DNA from: Tribonema minus
Lineage: Eukaryota; Sar; Xanthophyceae; Tribonematales; Tribonemataceae
Reading direction: 5' to 3'
Length of the DNA stretch: 64,000 nt
NCBI GenBank assembly: GCA_017506865.1
Contig: JAFCMP010000545.1
Location: 310,001-374,000 of the forward strand
The translations under genes and the position numbers were made by a program. Below the pieces are notes generated by a model. It ran no database searches, was not told where the DNA came from, and saw nothing but the letters and a program-made list of their open reading frames with translations. This document shows, in pieces, positions 48,101-57,930 of the stretch; the stretch's first letter is position 1; each line of letters opens with the position of its first letter.

Positions 48101-48161
48101 TGGCGAGCGCTTTGGCATGGGACGGCAGGGCTCCACCGATGACAAAATCGATGCGGAATGA
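39148..48161 (+). CDS. DnaJ (Hsp40) protein with glycine-rich N-terminus and DnaJ-X domain
   Basis: Ten exons join in phase: 39148-39315, 39520-39727, 40570-40679, 41207-41542, 42923-43066, 44580-44771, 45785-45970, 46948-47196, 47460-47540 and 47982-48161, giving 617 aa. Exon 2 encodes a Gly/Ala-rich hydrophobic segment ([30 protein letters not shown]), found in a group of plant and algal DnaJ proteins. Exon 3 has [20 protein letters not shown]. The J-domain is at about 224-289 with the essential HPD at 252-254 ([11 protein letters not shown]), then [15 protein letters not shown]. The rest resembles Dna[27 protein letters not shown], and [12 protein letters not shown]. It is a co-chaperone that stimulates Hsp70 ATPase, with unknown client. 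The start at 39148 has a better initiation context than 39106. Nine of its junctions have decoy copies. Confidence 0.9.
40210..40390. repeat. Near-perfect inverted repeat, arms about 50 bp
   Basis: Bases 40210-40260 (GTTCACTGCACGCGGAGACA onward to GCGGAGAATT) are mirrored at 40340-40390 with three mismatches or fewer, separated by about 80 bases that contain more AAGCTTGTT copies. It lies in DnaJ intron 2 and would form a stable hairpin in the pre-mRNA. Confidence 0.88.
40920..41260 (+). repeat. Upstream copies of the DnaJ exon 4 acceptor junction
   Basis: GTGCAG then GTGGCATACAAAGAGTACCG (40922-40948) and GTGCAG then GCAGCGTACACGAAGTACTG with CAAGCAGGCACGGCTCAGCC (41075-41120) precede the true start at 41207. 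The first meets a stop after seven codons and the second after seventeen. Confidence 0.88.
41520..41750 (+). repeat. Downstream copies of the DnaJ exon 4 donor junction
   Basis: The sequence GGCGAGGCGTATCAG|GTGACG and the following CTCCCTCTGGTGTACTG recur at about 41628-41690, where the CAG has become CTG, and more weakly at 41714-41745. Confidence 0.85.
42476..42493. repeat. Perfect 18-bp palindrome
   Basis: AACCGGTTATAACCGGTT lies within DnaJ intron 4. No function can be assigned. Confidence 0.8.
42745..42975 (+). repeat. Upstream copy of the DnaJ exon 5 acceptor junction
   Basis: GCAG then ACGCTGAGCGATGAGGAGCT and GCGGTTACGCTGGAACAAAT at 42749-42793 duplicates 42919-42965. The copy carries a Trp-Asn change in place of Tyr-Asp and then becomes intron-like. 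Confidence 0.9.
43005..43345 (+). repeat. Downstream copies of the DnaJ exon 5 donor junction
   Basis: The exon end (ATGGTCTTCGGCAGCGAGAA to GTCGGCGAGATGAAG|GTGGGC) and the CATGCATACATACATAC intron start recur at 43153-43220 and 43268-43335. The exonic bases are about 93 percent alike by eye. Confidence 0.92.
43661..44122 (+). repeat. 230-bp nearly perfect direct tandem duplication
   Basis: Bases 43661-43890 and 43891-44120 are almost identical; the clear difference is cacgcgttc versus catgcgttc. A third partial copy of the end (CACGTTGGTGTCTTCAGCTG) lies at 44249-44268. The unit starts in a GAGGACTCAG stretch resembling part of exon 6. It lies in DnaJ intron 5. Confidence 0.93.
44183..44640 (+). 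repeat. Upstream copies of the DnaJ exon 6 acceptor junction
   Basis: Copies at 44184-44240 and 44384-44470 of CAG then ATGAGCGC-ATGATC-CATGATCGACGA, then GGAGGACTCGGAG and CCAGCGCAC. The second copy extends about 85 bases into exon sequence (to GCGCAAGCAGTGGAAG). The true exon starts at 44580. Confidence 0.92.
44745..45165 (+). repeat. Downstream copies of the DnaJ exon 6 donor junction
   Basis: Four decayed copies of TGGAGGAAATGGCGCAG|GTGAAC lie at about 44814-44845, 44875-44905, 44946-44985 and 45128-45160, interspersed with CTTCAAGTGTGAAGTT-type intron segments. Confidence 0.82.
45575..45840 (+). repeat. Upstream copy of the DnaJ exon 7 acceptor junction
   Basis: TTGCAG then GAGCTCACTGCGACGCCATT and CGGTGGCGACCATTGGCTAT at 45576-45620 matches the true start at 45785 but lacks an internal segment that includes GCACGCTGCT. 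Confidence 0.88.
45893..46262 (+). repeat. Downstream copies of the DnaJ exon 7 donor junction
   Basis: The last 75 exonic bases (TTCAGGCAGACGGGACACTC to AAGCAACAG|GTGCGC) are repeated at 46024-46101 and 46164-46243. These are the longest and best-preserved exonic copies in the window, with only a few, mostly synonymous, changes. Confidence 0.95.
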
Positions 48162-50159
48162 TGCCGCTCAGCATGTGCCCCCTGTCCATTTCGCGCAAGC
48201 CGCTTGCAGCCTTGCCGAGCTGCTGTCGCCAGTCACCGCGTGTGCGTACTCTGTTTGGAGGGTAGTCAAGCACTCAAAGATGCAAGGCGTGCACTGCCAC
48301 ATCTAACACTGCTCAGCTGAGGCTGCCTTGAGCTACTCTGCCGTCTCCCCCTCCCCCCCCCCCATTTGCTGCATGTTTATTCAGTGACGTGAATTGGGGA
48401 AGGGGGGGGAGGGGGGGTATATCACGTATCGTTTGTCCCGCATGCTTCCCTGCCGTTCTTGTGTCACCCGCTTCCGTCAGCGCCGGGGTTCTGGTTTGGC
48501 GCGCGCCATGTACATGAAGTTGTGTTGTCTCTCGTTGAAGTTTGTGCTCTCTCCTGTTGCTGCTCTGCGCCAGCTGCTAATGTAGCATCTGCCGTGGTCA
48601 TGATATCCACTCAATGCACGCACTCTCCATGGTGCTGCCAGCATCCCTGGCGTGTGCTCGCTTTTGAAAGTTGAGTCTATGGATTTCTGTAGCATGCGCG
48701 TAGCTGAAGGGGTATGCAACACAAGTTACTCCCGCACCAGAGATGCTGTTGAGCAGTGCTGGTTGATCCAGCTGTTTTCACATTTGTTGTGTACTGCTTG
48801 AACTTCAATCAAGGGTTTGTGAGGCAGCACGTCAAGGCTGAGAGGCGGTGCAATGTGCTTCCACTTGTGACTGCGTGATATTTGCAAATGCATTTTGTTT
48901 CCTGCTTCTAACACGCATGCGCATGTAGAATTTTTACGGGCAGATTGTGGTCTTCATTTACACCACCAGGTTGTTGCACTGCGCTTGGCAAGCTCTTTGC
49001 GGCTGTAGTTGCACGTTCTCGCATGTGCTTTACGACTTCAATATTGAATAGTTGTGATGTGCGTGGCTGCAAAACACGCGTCGTCATGTGCACGGTGCAT
49101 GCACTGCGGCGCCGAATTCAGCAAGTGCTGTGCCTTTCACACGCATGGTCAGGCACGGTTGCGGTTGCTCCGAAGATGAAACATGCATTCCTCCACGCTC
49201 ATACTGAATACCATCGACGTTGAAGTATTCACAATCTTTGTATACTCGAAAGTAGACTTTTCACGCCCATGGGGCCAATGATGATGACATGTGCGACCAA
49301 TTTCATGTACTTCGAAGTAGGTGAGTTCGGTCGTCACCCTCGTCACCCCCGAAGTTTTTATCTATAAAATAAAGATGTTCAGCGCTGTAGATGAATCATA
49401 ATCCAAGGGCACGCATGCACGTCATCAGGCTGGCACGATTAGCGCCAGGCTGCAGCAAGCACAGGACACAACGATGCAAATGCCAATAATGCAAGTGGTT
49501 TTCCAGATACAGCGAAGAACAGAATGCGAACACCACCCATTCAATGGGGCAAATGCAGAACACAAGGCTGACCAATGGAGCAAGCATCATGCACACAAAA
49601 GCAAAACGGAGATCGAGGACAGCCTACATGCATATATTGACATATACAGGGCAGCAGCACAAGGCGCTTCCAGACACGGTTGTGCTCACAACACTGGTAG
49701 CACCGACACAAAATGCAGGCAGTACAATGCGCCGCTTGTTGCCACGTTGCTGAAGCTTGCCCCCCGGGCGTTTGCTGCAAAAACCTTCGGTGTATACACG
49801 CGCGACACGTCACACTTTCTACGCAGCTGGATTTTCCGCTGGCATTGCCATATGTATGGGGTCTAAAAACGGCGAAGCAGCAAGACATCCGCCAAATACC
49901 CCCGTGCTCAATGAGTTGATAGCACAGCCTAGGGCTTTGTCCAAGACTGCTGTGCTCAAAGAGTTGCCAGCGCTACAAAGCCTTGGCAGCGTCCCACGCA
50001 GTCTGGGTTCTGGGTGACCTGCAGAAGTTTAAAGGGGTGGCACAGGCTCCATTCATCTCCGGTGAATACACTCATTTAAGTTACTTAAAGTATCCCACGT
50101 CTGTAAGTATGTGGAATTTCATAGTGTGCTTGCATTAAGTTTCAACGTTGCCTGAAGTT
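48162..50159. other. DnaJ 3' flank, no gene supported
   Basis: This region holds the likely 3' UTR, then C and G runs (48352-48363, 48401-48417). A weak plus-strand frame at 49757-50017 includes a short hydrophobic stretch (TFYAAGFSAGIAICMG), but it has no supporting neighbours. Confidence 0.4.
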
Positions 50160-51290
50160 TCTCATGTTTGTCAAGTACCTCCAAGTACCCCATGTAATAC
50201 TATGCCACCCATGTACGACAAGTATCCCATTTATGTCAAGTACTTCATGTACGCTGAGCATCTCATGTAAGCCATGTATGCCAGTGCCACCCATGAACGC
50301 CAAGTATCCTATGCATGTCAAGTATCTCATGTACGCTGAGTATCTCATGTACCCCATGTATGCCAGTGCCACCCATGTACGCCAAGTATCCCATGTATGT
50401 CAAGTACCTCATGTACGCTGAGTATGCCATGCAACCTATGTAATGCACGCTCGTTATGTTTGCCAGGTATCTTATGTATATCAAGCATCTCATGTACGCT
50501 GAGTATGCCATGCAACCTATGTAATGCACGCTCGTTATGTTTGCCAAGTATCTTATGTATGTCAAGCATCTCATGTACGCTGAGTATGCCATGCAACCAA
50601 TACTTGAGGTACTTGAGGTACTTGCCATACATGCCGCACTTGCCATACTTGATGTACTTGGCATACTGAGCGCCCAGGTGGTCAATGCAACGCATTGACC
50701 ACCTGGGCGCACAATACTTGGAGGTACTTGAGGTACTTGGCCATACGTGCTGCACTTGCCATACTTGAGGTACTTGGCATACTTAGCATACTTGAGGTAC
50801 TTGAGGTGCTTGCCATACATGCTGCACTTGCCATACCTGAGGTACTTGGCATACTTGAGGTACTTGGCATTTTTGAGGTACTTGCCATACTTGAGGTACT
50901 TGCCATACGTGCTGCACTTGCCATACTTGAGGTACTTAGCATCTTGCTGTACTAGAGGTACTTGCCATGCGTGCTGCACTTGCCATACTTGAGGTACTTG
51001 GCATACTTGAGGTACTTGAGGTACTTGCCATACGTGCTGCACTTGCCATACTTGAGGTACTTGGCATACTTGCCGTACTTGAGGTACTTGCCATACCATA
51101 TTACGTGCTGCACATGCCATACTTGAGGTACTTGGCATACTTGAGGTACTTGAGGTACTTGCCATACCATAGTACGTGCTGCACTTGCCATACTTGAGGT
51201 ACTTGGCATACTTGAGGTACTTGCCATACGTGCTGCACTTGCCATACTTGAGGTACTTGGCATACTTGAGGTACTTGCCAAACTTTGAGG
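50160..51290. repeat. Minisatellite of TTGAGGTACTTG / CATGTATGTCAAGTACC units
   Basis: From 50590 to 51290 the sequence is built from TTGAGGTACTTG and CCATACGTGCTGCACTTG units with higher-order repeats of about 60-80 bases. From 50160 to 50590 a related but more diverged block repeats TCATGTACGCTGAGTAT and TGCCACCCATGTACGCC units. Reading frames across it are artefacts of a repeat length divisible by three. Confidence 0.95.
50670..50710. repeat. 41-bp perfect hairpin inside the minisatellite
   Basis: GCGCCCAGGTGGTCAATGC (50670-50688), a three-base loop AAC, then its exact reverse complement (50692-50710). It has no copies elsewhere in the array and interrupts it. Confidence 0.93.
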
Positions 51291-51707
51291 CACCCTAAAT
51301 GCTTGGACTATCTGTGGTACCTGTCTTACATCCAATACATGAGAAACATGAGATGCTTGAGATACTTCATGATACTTCATTTGCCCTGTTCACCGGGGAA
51401 CCCTCGGCACAGGCAGGTCAGCATTGTGAGTGGAGAGTAGCAGTGGTTAAACAAACACTTGCTTCAAAAATTGTCGCGAAGCAGGTATGAATAAATGTAC
51501 TTCGTCGAGGTATGTTATTGTACACATGTATGTGTAGTACAAGCGTGCGTCAAAACACATCAGCCTGCTGAGTAACGTGCGACAGTTTTGGGCACTGAGT
51601 CTAAGCAGATGCTCAAATCTGAACAGCTGCTCAAATCTCACAGGCTCAATGCCCTGATCTCACAACGAATCACTGTTGGCATGTAAACTTCAGCGGCACA
51701 ATGAAAA

Positions 51708-54700
51708 CTACACATGAGAACTGCACGATGCTGGCCGCCACAAAGCATCGGCGCAATGTGTGCGGGATGCAAGTCGCCGATCTTGCCACCAGACATTCCA
51801 ATAGAAAGAGGCTACACATAGCTGCATCATCATGTACGTACGATACCAGCGCCTTGCTCTCACCTCGAACGTATGACGGCCCGGCGTGAGCTTCGGCTGC
51901 ACGACGAACATCTCTATGGACCCGGGCAGCACGGGCACCAGGAACAGGCGCACGCGCTGCCCGCCCGTGACGTCAAACAGGCGAACCGCAGACCCCGCCG
52001 CGTCGGGCGCGATGCGGTACTTGCTCTTGTTGAGCACGCAGTTGGACAGGAAGACCCAGCCCTCGCGAGTGCTCACGGACAGGCGTGCGCGCGCATCCGG
52101 GCTGACGACGTTTATACAGGGGAAGCGCGTGGTGACCTTGACCCCGGTGGCGCCTGCCAGCACGGGGACCACGCCGTTCACGCGGTCGACGTTGGGGACG
52201 AGGCCGCACTGGAAGTGCGCGTCCGCCAAGTTGAACTTTGCGAGAGGGGGGTTCGCGGGGGGAGGCAACTCCAACTGGGACTTGTCTAGGGCCAGGGCTG
52301 CGGCGCCCGTGACGGCTTTGCCGGCCCAGGCGTTGAAGTGGAAGCTCATGTACAGGGTTAGGAGATCAGCGGTGTGTTGGTGGATTTGGCGCGTGGGGTG
52401 GTGAATGTCTACGGCTACGTCGCTGCGCAATGCGTAGGGCGCGCGGTGGTGGCTGTAGAAGGGCCACACGAGGTCGCGGATGGAGATGCCAGTCAGCTGA
52501 TACCTGCGATGCGCAGTACGGGGCATTGAAATGACATATGGACTTGGCAGTATTACGGTGACAGTGGCAGCCGCATTCTGTGGTGATGCAGGCAGCTGCA
52601 GAAGGGTGCACAGCGCAGCGCAGCAGGTTTGAAGGCACAAAAACGCTTGAGAGTCTGGTGTGATGGGATTCAGACACCAGTGCATCACGCCGCTGTGCTT
52701 GCGCCGCTGTGCATGTTGCGTGCGAGACTACAAATTTGGTCAAGTCTACTCTGTTCAATGCAAACTCACACGCCGCATGCTACCACAACTGTGTCTGACA
52801 GGCGATGCGGTCTGTATGACCTCTTGACACTGGCCTCAATCAGGCGCCCAGATACTGGTGCACACTTGCACACACTCAAAACAGCCACACATTATGCAGA
52901 TGCTCTCAGCTACCAGGCCTCAGCGCATCAGAATCCACTGCGCTACCAAAATGTAGCCTTCAATCAATCAGCATCACGATACTTTTATGTACTTCTGTAC
53001 TGTTTGGCTGGCAGCAACTGTGCCGACAACAAGCTAGCAAATGCTGTTCGCTTTATACAGTGCTATCAAAGTTCATAGACTCCATATACATGTGCATGTG
53101 CACATCCCGCCGTCTCGCTTTGAAGTTGAAACACAGCAAGTCGACATAGTGTTTGTAAATGGCGCAGACGCCATTCTGACTTACTTCTTCTCGAGAGCCA
53201 CGTACTCGGGCTGCCCCGTCTTGTACGTGAGACCGGGACCCCAGAAGTACAGGTTGAAGATGGCAGGCGGCACTTCAAAGGCGGTCAGCGCGTCTCGAAG
53301 CATGAGCTCATACGGCAGGGAGCTGAAGCCAGTCTTGAGTGTGTACTGAGTGGTGTCATTCTGCATCCCAGAAAGGCATATGTACAGGAAAACTTCGAGT
53401 GAGGTGGCAGAAATGGCTGCACGCACCATGTGCTGCCGGCAAGAGTCATGTGCACGGAGCCGACATCTTATGGGTTCGTATGATTTTTCAGAGCATGGCT
53501 ACTCAGTGATCTGTGGCTCAGGTAGGCCAGGCCACCCCGAAGGGGGTGCCATAAGTGCAGCTGAAAAGGGACGCGTTTAATGAGAAGAACCGCAACACAT
53601 AAATGCAGAGGACCATACTTCTATGTCAGACCTTGGCAATTGATGTGACCAGTCGTGATCCAACCGTGTGGTTGCTCATTCGCTTTACCAACTGCTTGTG
53701 TGTCTGCCATGTGTGTCTGCAATGATGTCAACACGTCAGCTGCTTGTACACGATGGATAACTTGACATAAACTTCGGCCGGCAATTGCCTTAAGGCACAT
53801 CCTTCCGTGAAAAGTCGGGTTCATGATGCACCAGCAAGCGGTATGTATATGTGAGCTCACCAGGCAAATTCAGCAATAAGAAAGAAATTGACGACTCTAA
53901 CATCAATGAAAGAGCATGTTCACGATTACGCAACAGTGCAAACCCGGCATTGAAGAGGCCGACCGCCTAGCGTCCAAGCTGTTGCGCCATGCCATTAACA
54001 GCACATACATGTTGACTCACCAGCGCAAACTCAGCAAAACACATGTCACCCGCTGGTCTGTCCATCGCGCAGCATATATGTTTTGACTCACCAGCGCAAA
54101 CTCGGCAATGAAGATATCAACCGCCTTGGTGTCCATGGCGGTTGTTGCGCACATGCCCAGGGTCAGACTGCCCGTGGAGCCGCGTGAGCCGTTGTGCAGG
54201 ATGACTTCTGACAGGGGGCACATCTCCTGAAGGCGAGCGAGAAACCTGCGTGGACAGTGGTGCCAGCATTGGGCCATCAAATGAGAAATGGGTGTGAGGG
54301 CCAGGCTTGCTTCTTTTGTATGTCATGGGGTGCGCGCCTCGGAGCGCAGCGTAATGGCCATGGCTGCTGTGCGATGTGACTGCTCAGCAAGAATGCGCCT
54401 GCTCGATGAACTTCAAGATGTGTTTTTGGCTGTGACTGAGTGCAACCTGCAACTGAGTTTGGGCTGGAGGCGTCGCAATATTGCACGAAGTTGAAATGGG
54501 AGACGTCATCGTCACCAATCTGATAACTATGAAGTGTACTTGCACACCACACTGCAGATGGTGTGCATTGAAGAGCGATAGGACATGCCTGCATGGCGCA
54601 CATGTCATCAACAGGCAGCACCTTAGACTCAATGGGTTTCCTTGGTCATAAGTACATACACGAACAAAACCTAAGGCCGCCACAACAGTGGTCATGTACC

Positions 54701-55939
54701 GCCGCAGTCTGTCCTATCAATGCCATCGCGTAGGCGTAAAAAATTGGAAATGCAAGCAGCCAGCTGCACATACCTGTTTGAATAGCTGTTCTTGCTGAGG
54801 ATCCCTGTGCCGAGAGAGATGCTGCCACCAAGCACCCCGAGCCTGATGGTGTCCCCCTTGACGCACTTGCGGAACACGTTCTCCAGCTGCCTGTCTGTAA
54901 CCGCCCCATCGTCCTTGAGACTGTTCTTGAAGAGCAGATCCGGGGGAAAGCTCGCCTGCATCATCGTGATGAAGTCGCTAGCGTAGATGCCAATCTCGTC
55001 GATGGACAGCTGATCCAGAAGCGGCAGCGGCGTTGCCTTTGGCTCCTCTGTAGGCTTCTCTGTAGGATTTGCAGTGACCACAGGGCGTGCTGCTGGCTGT
55101 ATGGTCGGCTTCGCTGTCTCCGCCTTCGGCTTCGGTGGCGGTGGAGTCGATTTTGCTGCTGTAGGCTCTGGAGTCGTTTCCGCTGGCAGTGCGTCGGTAC
55201 CCGTGCTCGGTAGCGGTGTAGGGTTTGTTGCTGGCGGCGGTGGTGGATGGTGAGGTCTCAGGTCGCGTTGAGCACTGAGGCTGTTGGCCATGATGCAAGG
55301 GGCGACCTGCGTGTCGCTGCAAAGCTCGCCACTCATGAGGATGCTGCTGGGACAACAGCTGGGGTCGCCTGCAGAGGATCAGCACAACAATGCAGAACAC
55401 ACAGAAAAAAAAAGTGAAGTGTTCAACTTCAAGTCCACATTCAGTGTGGATGGCTTGTGCCACCATGTTGAAAGCCAAGGCGTGTTCCAGAGTATGGAAT
55501 GTAGACTGTCATGGTATTTCGTTTCATGTGCTTTTCAAAGGTCCAGTCAAGAAGTTCCATGTATACCACAGATCAGCCACACCACGTTCGATCGTGTGTG
55601 GAACGCTGCGCCTTCTTTGACCACCAGCGCCGGTCCCCAGCGGCGCTACATCCGTCCACATAGTATCACAACATATCACCTCAACAACAAAATCGCAGGT
55701 GAGGTTTACATACCTTGGGTTTCACATTCTCCGCACCCTCCTCCGCAAACCAGAGGGCAACACACATCGCCTTCAACACCAAGGAAGCCATCGATGCCGT
55801 CACCACAACGTCTCACAGCCGGCGTCCTGGACGCTGTGCTTTCGACCTCGCCCATCAGCACTGAAAGCTCGGATGCATAAGCCCCACGAGGCAGAGAGGA
55901 AACACCGAGGCACGCTAGAAGCATGCCTCGAGGACGCAT
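51708..55939 (-). CDS. Secreted SGNH/GDSL-type hydrolase with Cys-rich N-terminus
   Basis: Exons join in phase: 55939-55714, 55368-54774, 54245-54092, 53360-53185 and 52503-51864. The last may splice on (gag|gtgaga) or read through to a stop at 51708, giving 648 aa. The N-terminus is signal-like, then a Cys-rich module with CCPLVCGGGCGEC, CCPSSILMSG and APCIM, a spacing I associate with secreted stramenopile proteins. A Pro/Thr-rich linker follows. SGNH block I is VLGGSISLGTG (Ser258 likely nucleophile or equivalent), a middle block has HNGSRGSTGS, and FIAEFAL-ND spans the exon 3/4 junction. Such enzymes are mostly carbohydrate or lipid esterases; the substrate cannot be told. The C-terminal region in exon 5 looks beta-rich. 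Confidence 0.8.
53853..54130 (-). repeat. Downstream copies of the SGNH exon 3 donor junction
   Basis: The exon end GAGTTTGCGCTG|GTGAGTCAA (minus strand, ending at 54092) recurs ending at about 54019 with GTGAGTCAACATGT, and again ending at about 53859 as GAATTTGCCTG|GTGAGCTCA. Each is preceded by degenerate exon-like sequence. Confidence 0.82.
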
Positions 55940-56235
55940 CTTTTGCTACGATTCTGAAGGTTGCTCCTGCTGCCTCGTCTTGAACTGCAGATAATCTGTG
56001 GGACTATGGCTCTACGCACACGCCTTCCCGAACAACCAAGTGTAGTATGCTCTTAGCACAGGGGGATGTTACGGCGCCTTGGGCGGCGAGCAGCAAACCT
56101 CAGAACATCGCGGAAGCAATCCCCGGGCCCTCGGGAGAACTGGCAAGAACGTTTTTATTCTCGCCGGGTTTGTTTGTTTTGGGGGGGGGGGGGGGGGATG
56201 GTGGATGGATGGGGGGGGGAGAGGGGTGTATTTAC
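55940..56235. other. SGNH gene 5' flank
   Basis: This holds the presumed promoter of the SGNH hydrolase, and a run of 17 G at 56181-56197. No coding sequence was seen. Confidence 0.4.
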
Positions 56236-56463
56236 CTAGCTTCGGCAGATGCCGGCACATTTTTCGCCCTGTATGCCCAACTCGTCTACAAAGATGACAA
56301 TGAGAATATCTGTGACGGCCGCCATGATTGGCCATAGGCGCCTGCACCACCACTGGACGGCACGCTCAGCCACATGGTGCTGCGATGCCATGGCCCCAGG
56401 TGCAGCGCCCGCCGTCTGCGTTGCTGCGCCATGACACGCGCGCCAACTGCTTAGTGGCTGCAA
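56236..56463 (-). pseudogene. Relic of a related retroelement (pre-endonuclease region)
   Basis: The minus-strand translation includes IMAAVTDILIVIFVDELGIQ followed by GEKCAGICR, which matches the big element's MAAATMIMVAIFIDGWGIQG then EVCPWRCSD (about residues 1950-1978). Upstream, GAMASQHHVAE parallels GAMAWMSVPPA. Similarity is lost on both sides, so it is a short decayed fragment of a different copy. Confidence 0.7.
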
Positions 56464-56810
56464 GTGCTACCGCGCAGGCCAGGCGCAGGCAACAGCAACA
56501 GCTTGTCGACAGCACCGGTGGGTTACAGGTCCTGAAGCAGCCTGAGACGATCCTCATACTGGATGCCGGCGGACGGTTGAGACTCTCGGAGGCTGGCCTG
56601 TGGCGCATGTGGAAACTTTTGAAGTGGCCATTCTGGCAACAGAAGTGGCCATTCTGGCAACTGCAAACACCAACCTACCATGTGATAGGCAGCTGCTGCA
56701 CAGTGCTGAAACCACCCGTCTGAAGCCTCACCAGCATCCCAAATCACAGCCTTCACAATCACCGTCATCTTTCCACCACTGCAGCTGCCCTCTTCCGCGC
56801 TATTGTCTGG

Positions 56811-57044
56811 TTGAGTGGTAGGGTTGCAAAAAAGCGTATTTTGAAGTTTATTTTTGAGTTCAAGTGCCCCTTTTGTGGCAGACTGTATGCTCGGAATTGA
56901 GCAGACTCGCCGCACAAATACGCCCTTCACGCATCATAATATTTTGTTGAAGTTTGCTCACGACGTTTTACTGGTTGCTAAATACGCCCCAAATACGGAG
57001 TATTTGGGTGGCCAAATACGTTTTTTTGCAACCCTATTGAGTGG
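56811..57044 (-). mobile_element. hAT-like MITE, copy 2
   Basis: A 218-bp element at 56819-57036 has ends TAGGGTTGCA and TGCAACCCTA and is flanked on both sides by a perfect 8-bp duplication TTGAGTGG (56811-56818, 57037-57044). Read on the minus strand it aligns along its whole length with the copy at 2729-2952, including the AAAGGGCGTATTTGTG and CGAGCATACAGTC blocks, at roughly 75-80 percent by eye. Confidence 0.92.
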
Positions 57045-57930
57045 GGGTGCCAGTGAAAGACGTGGCTAACACGCATAAGCACCCCTCCAAACACACACTC
57101 CGAGAGTCTCTGAAAGGTGTCAGCTGTGGTTGCAGTGCACTGAGCCTGTGCCGCGCTTCTGGAGGAAGTTGAAGTTTCACTACTTGGGCTCTGGGTTGGC
57201 AGAAGGCGCCAAGCAGACATAGGCATGTGTTGGCCGTTTCCATGACAAGCACACAAGAGCATGCAAAGAGAAGAAATAATGCAGGATGATGTTGACAGAA
57301 GCTTTGTTGTGTGTACGGCGTGATAAAACAACACAGCAATAGCTGTTGTGCCACAGATGGAACTCATCAGTATGGGGAGTGCTGCGTACGTTCTGAACTC
57401 TTCTCACAAGACTGTTCAGCCAAGGCTCTCACCTTGGAGCCTGTGAACCCTATCACTGCGCATTGAGGACTGTCCCTGCGCATTTAAACCAAGTTGCTCC
57501 CATCGAAGCGCAATGCATGCCATGTGACCATTGCGCAGCTGCCGGTGGCCTGCACACACAAATTGCTGACGCACAAAAAGTACTAGGACTTTGTGATGCA
57601 GTGCTCACCTCCTGGACTAATAGCACACTGCTCTGCGTTCTCACGGCCTTCCATCGACTGTGCCAATGACAAGCGTGGACTCTGCCTCTGGCTTTGTTTG
57701 CTCAGACTTTGTCTGGGGTTTCTGTTCATGGACCATGAAAGCTGTGACATCCCACCCCTGCCGATGTAGCTCTTCGCCTACCCCTGGCACCTCATGCACA
57801 AAAATTCACTGTGAACGCTACATACAGTATGCTACCAACGCCAACAAGTGATCAGCCCTTGGCAGTTGCCAAAGGCCGTCACCCCGTGTTCCCATCATCA
57901 GCACCCCCCAACCAGTCTTGTCCCCCAACT
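57045..57930. other. Downstream flank of the reductase gene
   Basis: This is probably 3' UTR and spacer. No coding segment or repeat was seen. Confidence 0.4.

Noticed and set aside
49757..50017. Plus-strand 86-aa frame with a hydrophobic stretch
   Set aside because: No start context, splice partners or family resemblance. It lies next to low-complexity sequence.
50263..51165. A 300-aa minus-strand frame of Lys-Tyr-Leu-Lys-Tyr type repeats
   Set aside because: It is produced by the minisatellite, which is open in several frames on both strands.
50160..51290. CRISPR-like regular repeats
   Set aside because: Units are contiguous and variable, with no unique spacers, and the window is eukaryotic.
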